Shown piece by piece: positions 5,070 to 5,914 of a stretch of DNA of 5,914 nt. The stretch is taken from assembly GCA_030592025.1 (NCBI GenBank), contig JAUUZX010000117.1:1-5914 (forward strand), read 5' to 3'. A program made the position numbers and the translations under genes. The notes below the pieces were generated by a model. It did no database searches and was not told the DNA's origin. It worked only from the letters and a program-made list of their open reading frames with translations. Numbering within the stretch: the first letter of the stretch is position 1; each line of letters begins with the position of its first letter. Source of the DNA: a bacterium. Its GTDB lineage: Bacteria; Krumholzibacteriota; Krumholzibacteria; LZORAL124-64-63.

Positions 5070-5914
5070 GTGCGACTCCTGCTCCCTCTTCTGCTGCTGT
5101 GCCTGGCGCTCCCCGCGATCGCCGATGACGCCCCCGCGCCCCCGGGCGACAAACCCGCCGCCACCCCCTTCACCCGTCTCGAAGACGCCGGCACGACCGA
5201 CGACCACGACGGGGCCGACCACGTCATCGTCTTCGAGCACGCGGTGAACCGGGTCAAGCCCAGCGGCGTGACCTACGTGGATGGCTACCGCCTCGTCAAG
5301 ACCCTCACTCCCGCGTCCTGCCGCGACCTCTCCGTGCTGAACTGGCACTACGACCCCCAGAGCCAGCACCTGGAGATCCGTGAGGTCGCCGTCCTCAGGG
5401 ACGGCGAGCGCATCCCCGTGGACGTAGCCCGGGTGCACGACCTGCCCGCCCCCCAGGCGGCCATCTACTGGAACGACCGGGTGAAGACCCTCCAGTTGCC
5501 GCGGCTCATGGTGGGCGACGGCATCGAAGTCGTGACCTTCAGCAAGGGCTTCACCTACGCCCTGCTGGCCGCGGGCGAAAGTGGCGGGGGCGGCGCCATG
5601 GCCGACGCCCCCGGCGACGAGAAGTACATCCCGCCCATGCCCGGCGAGTACTTCGACATCGTGCGCTTCCAGGCCGGCGCGCCCATCATGGAGAAGCGCT
5701 ACGAACTGGTGCTCCCGGCGGACAAGCGCCTCCACGCCGAGACCTACAACGGCGCCCTCTACTCATCGGTGACCTACGACGACGCGACCACCACCTACGC
5801 CTGGTGGTGCCTGGACATGCCCGCCCGGGTGCGTGAACCGCGTCAGCCTGACAGCAGCGACATCGTGCCCAAGGCCGTCATGGCCACCGCCGCAAGCTGG
5901 GAGGCCAAGAGCCG
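5070..5914 (+). CDS. Exported DUF3857-domain protein, N-terminal part (runs off right edge)
   Basis: The visible 281 residues start with a Sec signal peptide (VRLLLPLLLLCLALPAIA, likely cleaved before Asp19; the cysteine lacks a good lipobox). A short Pro/Asp-rich linker (19-50) follows. From about residue 52 comes a DUF3857 module: a strand HVIVFEHAVNRVKPSG, then YDPQSQHLEIREVAVLRDGERIPV (94-117), AIYWNDRVKTLQLPRLMVGDGIEV (131-154), and the PMPGEYFDIVRFQ region (189-201) followed by EKRYELVLP. In known proteins this domain precedes a transglutaminase-like domain, and the whole is periplasmic or envelope-associated with a poorly defined role. Here a transglutaminase part, if present, lies beyond the window. 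A Gly-rich insertion GESGGGGAMADAPGD (169-183) interrupts the module. The gene starts 175 bases from the hydrolase start on the opposite strand; no convincing promoter is visible in that gap. Confidence 0.85.
   Translation, partial: MRLLLPLLLLCLALPAIADDAPAPPGDKPAATPFTRLEDAGTTDDHDGADHVIVFEHAVNRVKPSGVTYVDGYRLVKTLTPASCRDLSVLNWHYDPQSQHLEIREVAVLRDGERIPVDVARVHDLPAPQAAIYWNDRVKTLQLPRLMVGDGIEVVTFSKGFTYALLAAGESGGGGAMADAPGDEKYIPPMPGEYFDIVRFQAGAPIMEKRYELVLPADKRLHAETYNGALYSSVTYDDATTTYAWWCLDMPARVREPRQPDSSDIVPKAVMATAASWEAKS

Noticed and set aside
3540..5735. Minus-strand open frame of 731 codons across three genes
   Set aside because: It runs antisense to the P-domain and DUF3857 genes and through the hydrolase gene in another frame. 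The composition is low-complexity, and the recognised motifs all belong to the other frames.

Overview
The window looks like ordinary chromosomal DNA from a high-GC, Gram-negative-type bacterium. The coding regions are strongly biased to G/C in the third codon position. Several products carry Sec signal peptides, and one is a large DUF3857-type exported protein of a kind common in FCB-group and other environmental didermic bacteria. I cannot name the species. A deep-branching FCB or metagenomic lineage (for example Krumholzibacteriota- or Eisenbacteria-like) is a guess from gene style, not a demonstrated assignment.

Layout, left to right. (1) Bases 1-300, minus strand: the first 100 residues of a Clp/Hsp100 chaperone, best read as ClpB, running off the left edge. 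(2) Bases 301-811: a long non-coding gap. It holds a 129-bp MITE-like element with perfect 25-bp terminal inverted repeats, flanked by an 8-bp direct repeat that looks like a target-site duplication. (3) Bases 812-3135, plus strand: a two-gene ABC exporter operon, an ATPase overlapping a 527-residue polytopic permease by 10 bases. (4) Bases 3136-3446: a less GC-rich gap with a 14-bp tandem duplication, a cluster of small hyphenated palindromes and a good extended -10 promoter. (5) Bases 3447-3974, plus strand: a small secreted protein made almost entirely of one proprotein-convertase P-domain, followed by an intrinsic terminator. (6) Bases 4076-4894, minus strand: an alpha/beta hydrolase with a complete catalytic triad. 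(7) Bases 5070-5914, plus strand: the N-terminal part of an exported DUF3857 protein that runs off the right edge, divergent from the hydrolase.

The genes do not form one pathway. The only evident functional unit is the ABC ATPase-permease pair. The P-domain gene has its own promoter, leader and terminator and looks monocistronic. I see no RNA genes, CRISPR array, phage genes or defence system. The strongest non-genic signal is the MITE-like repeat at 559-704; the next are the orphan P-domain protein with its short basic C-terminal tail and the palindrome cluster upstream of it.
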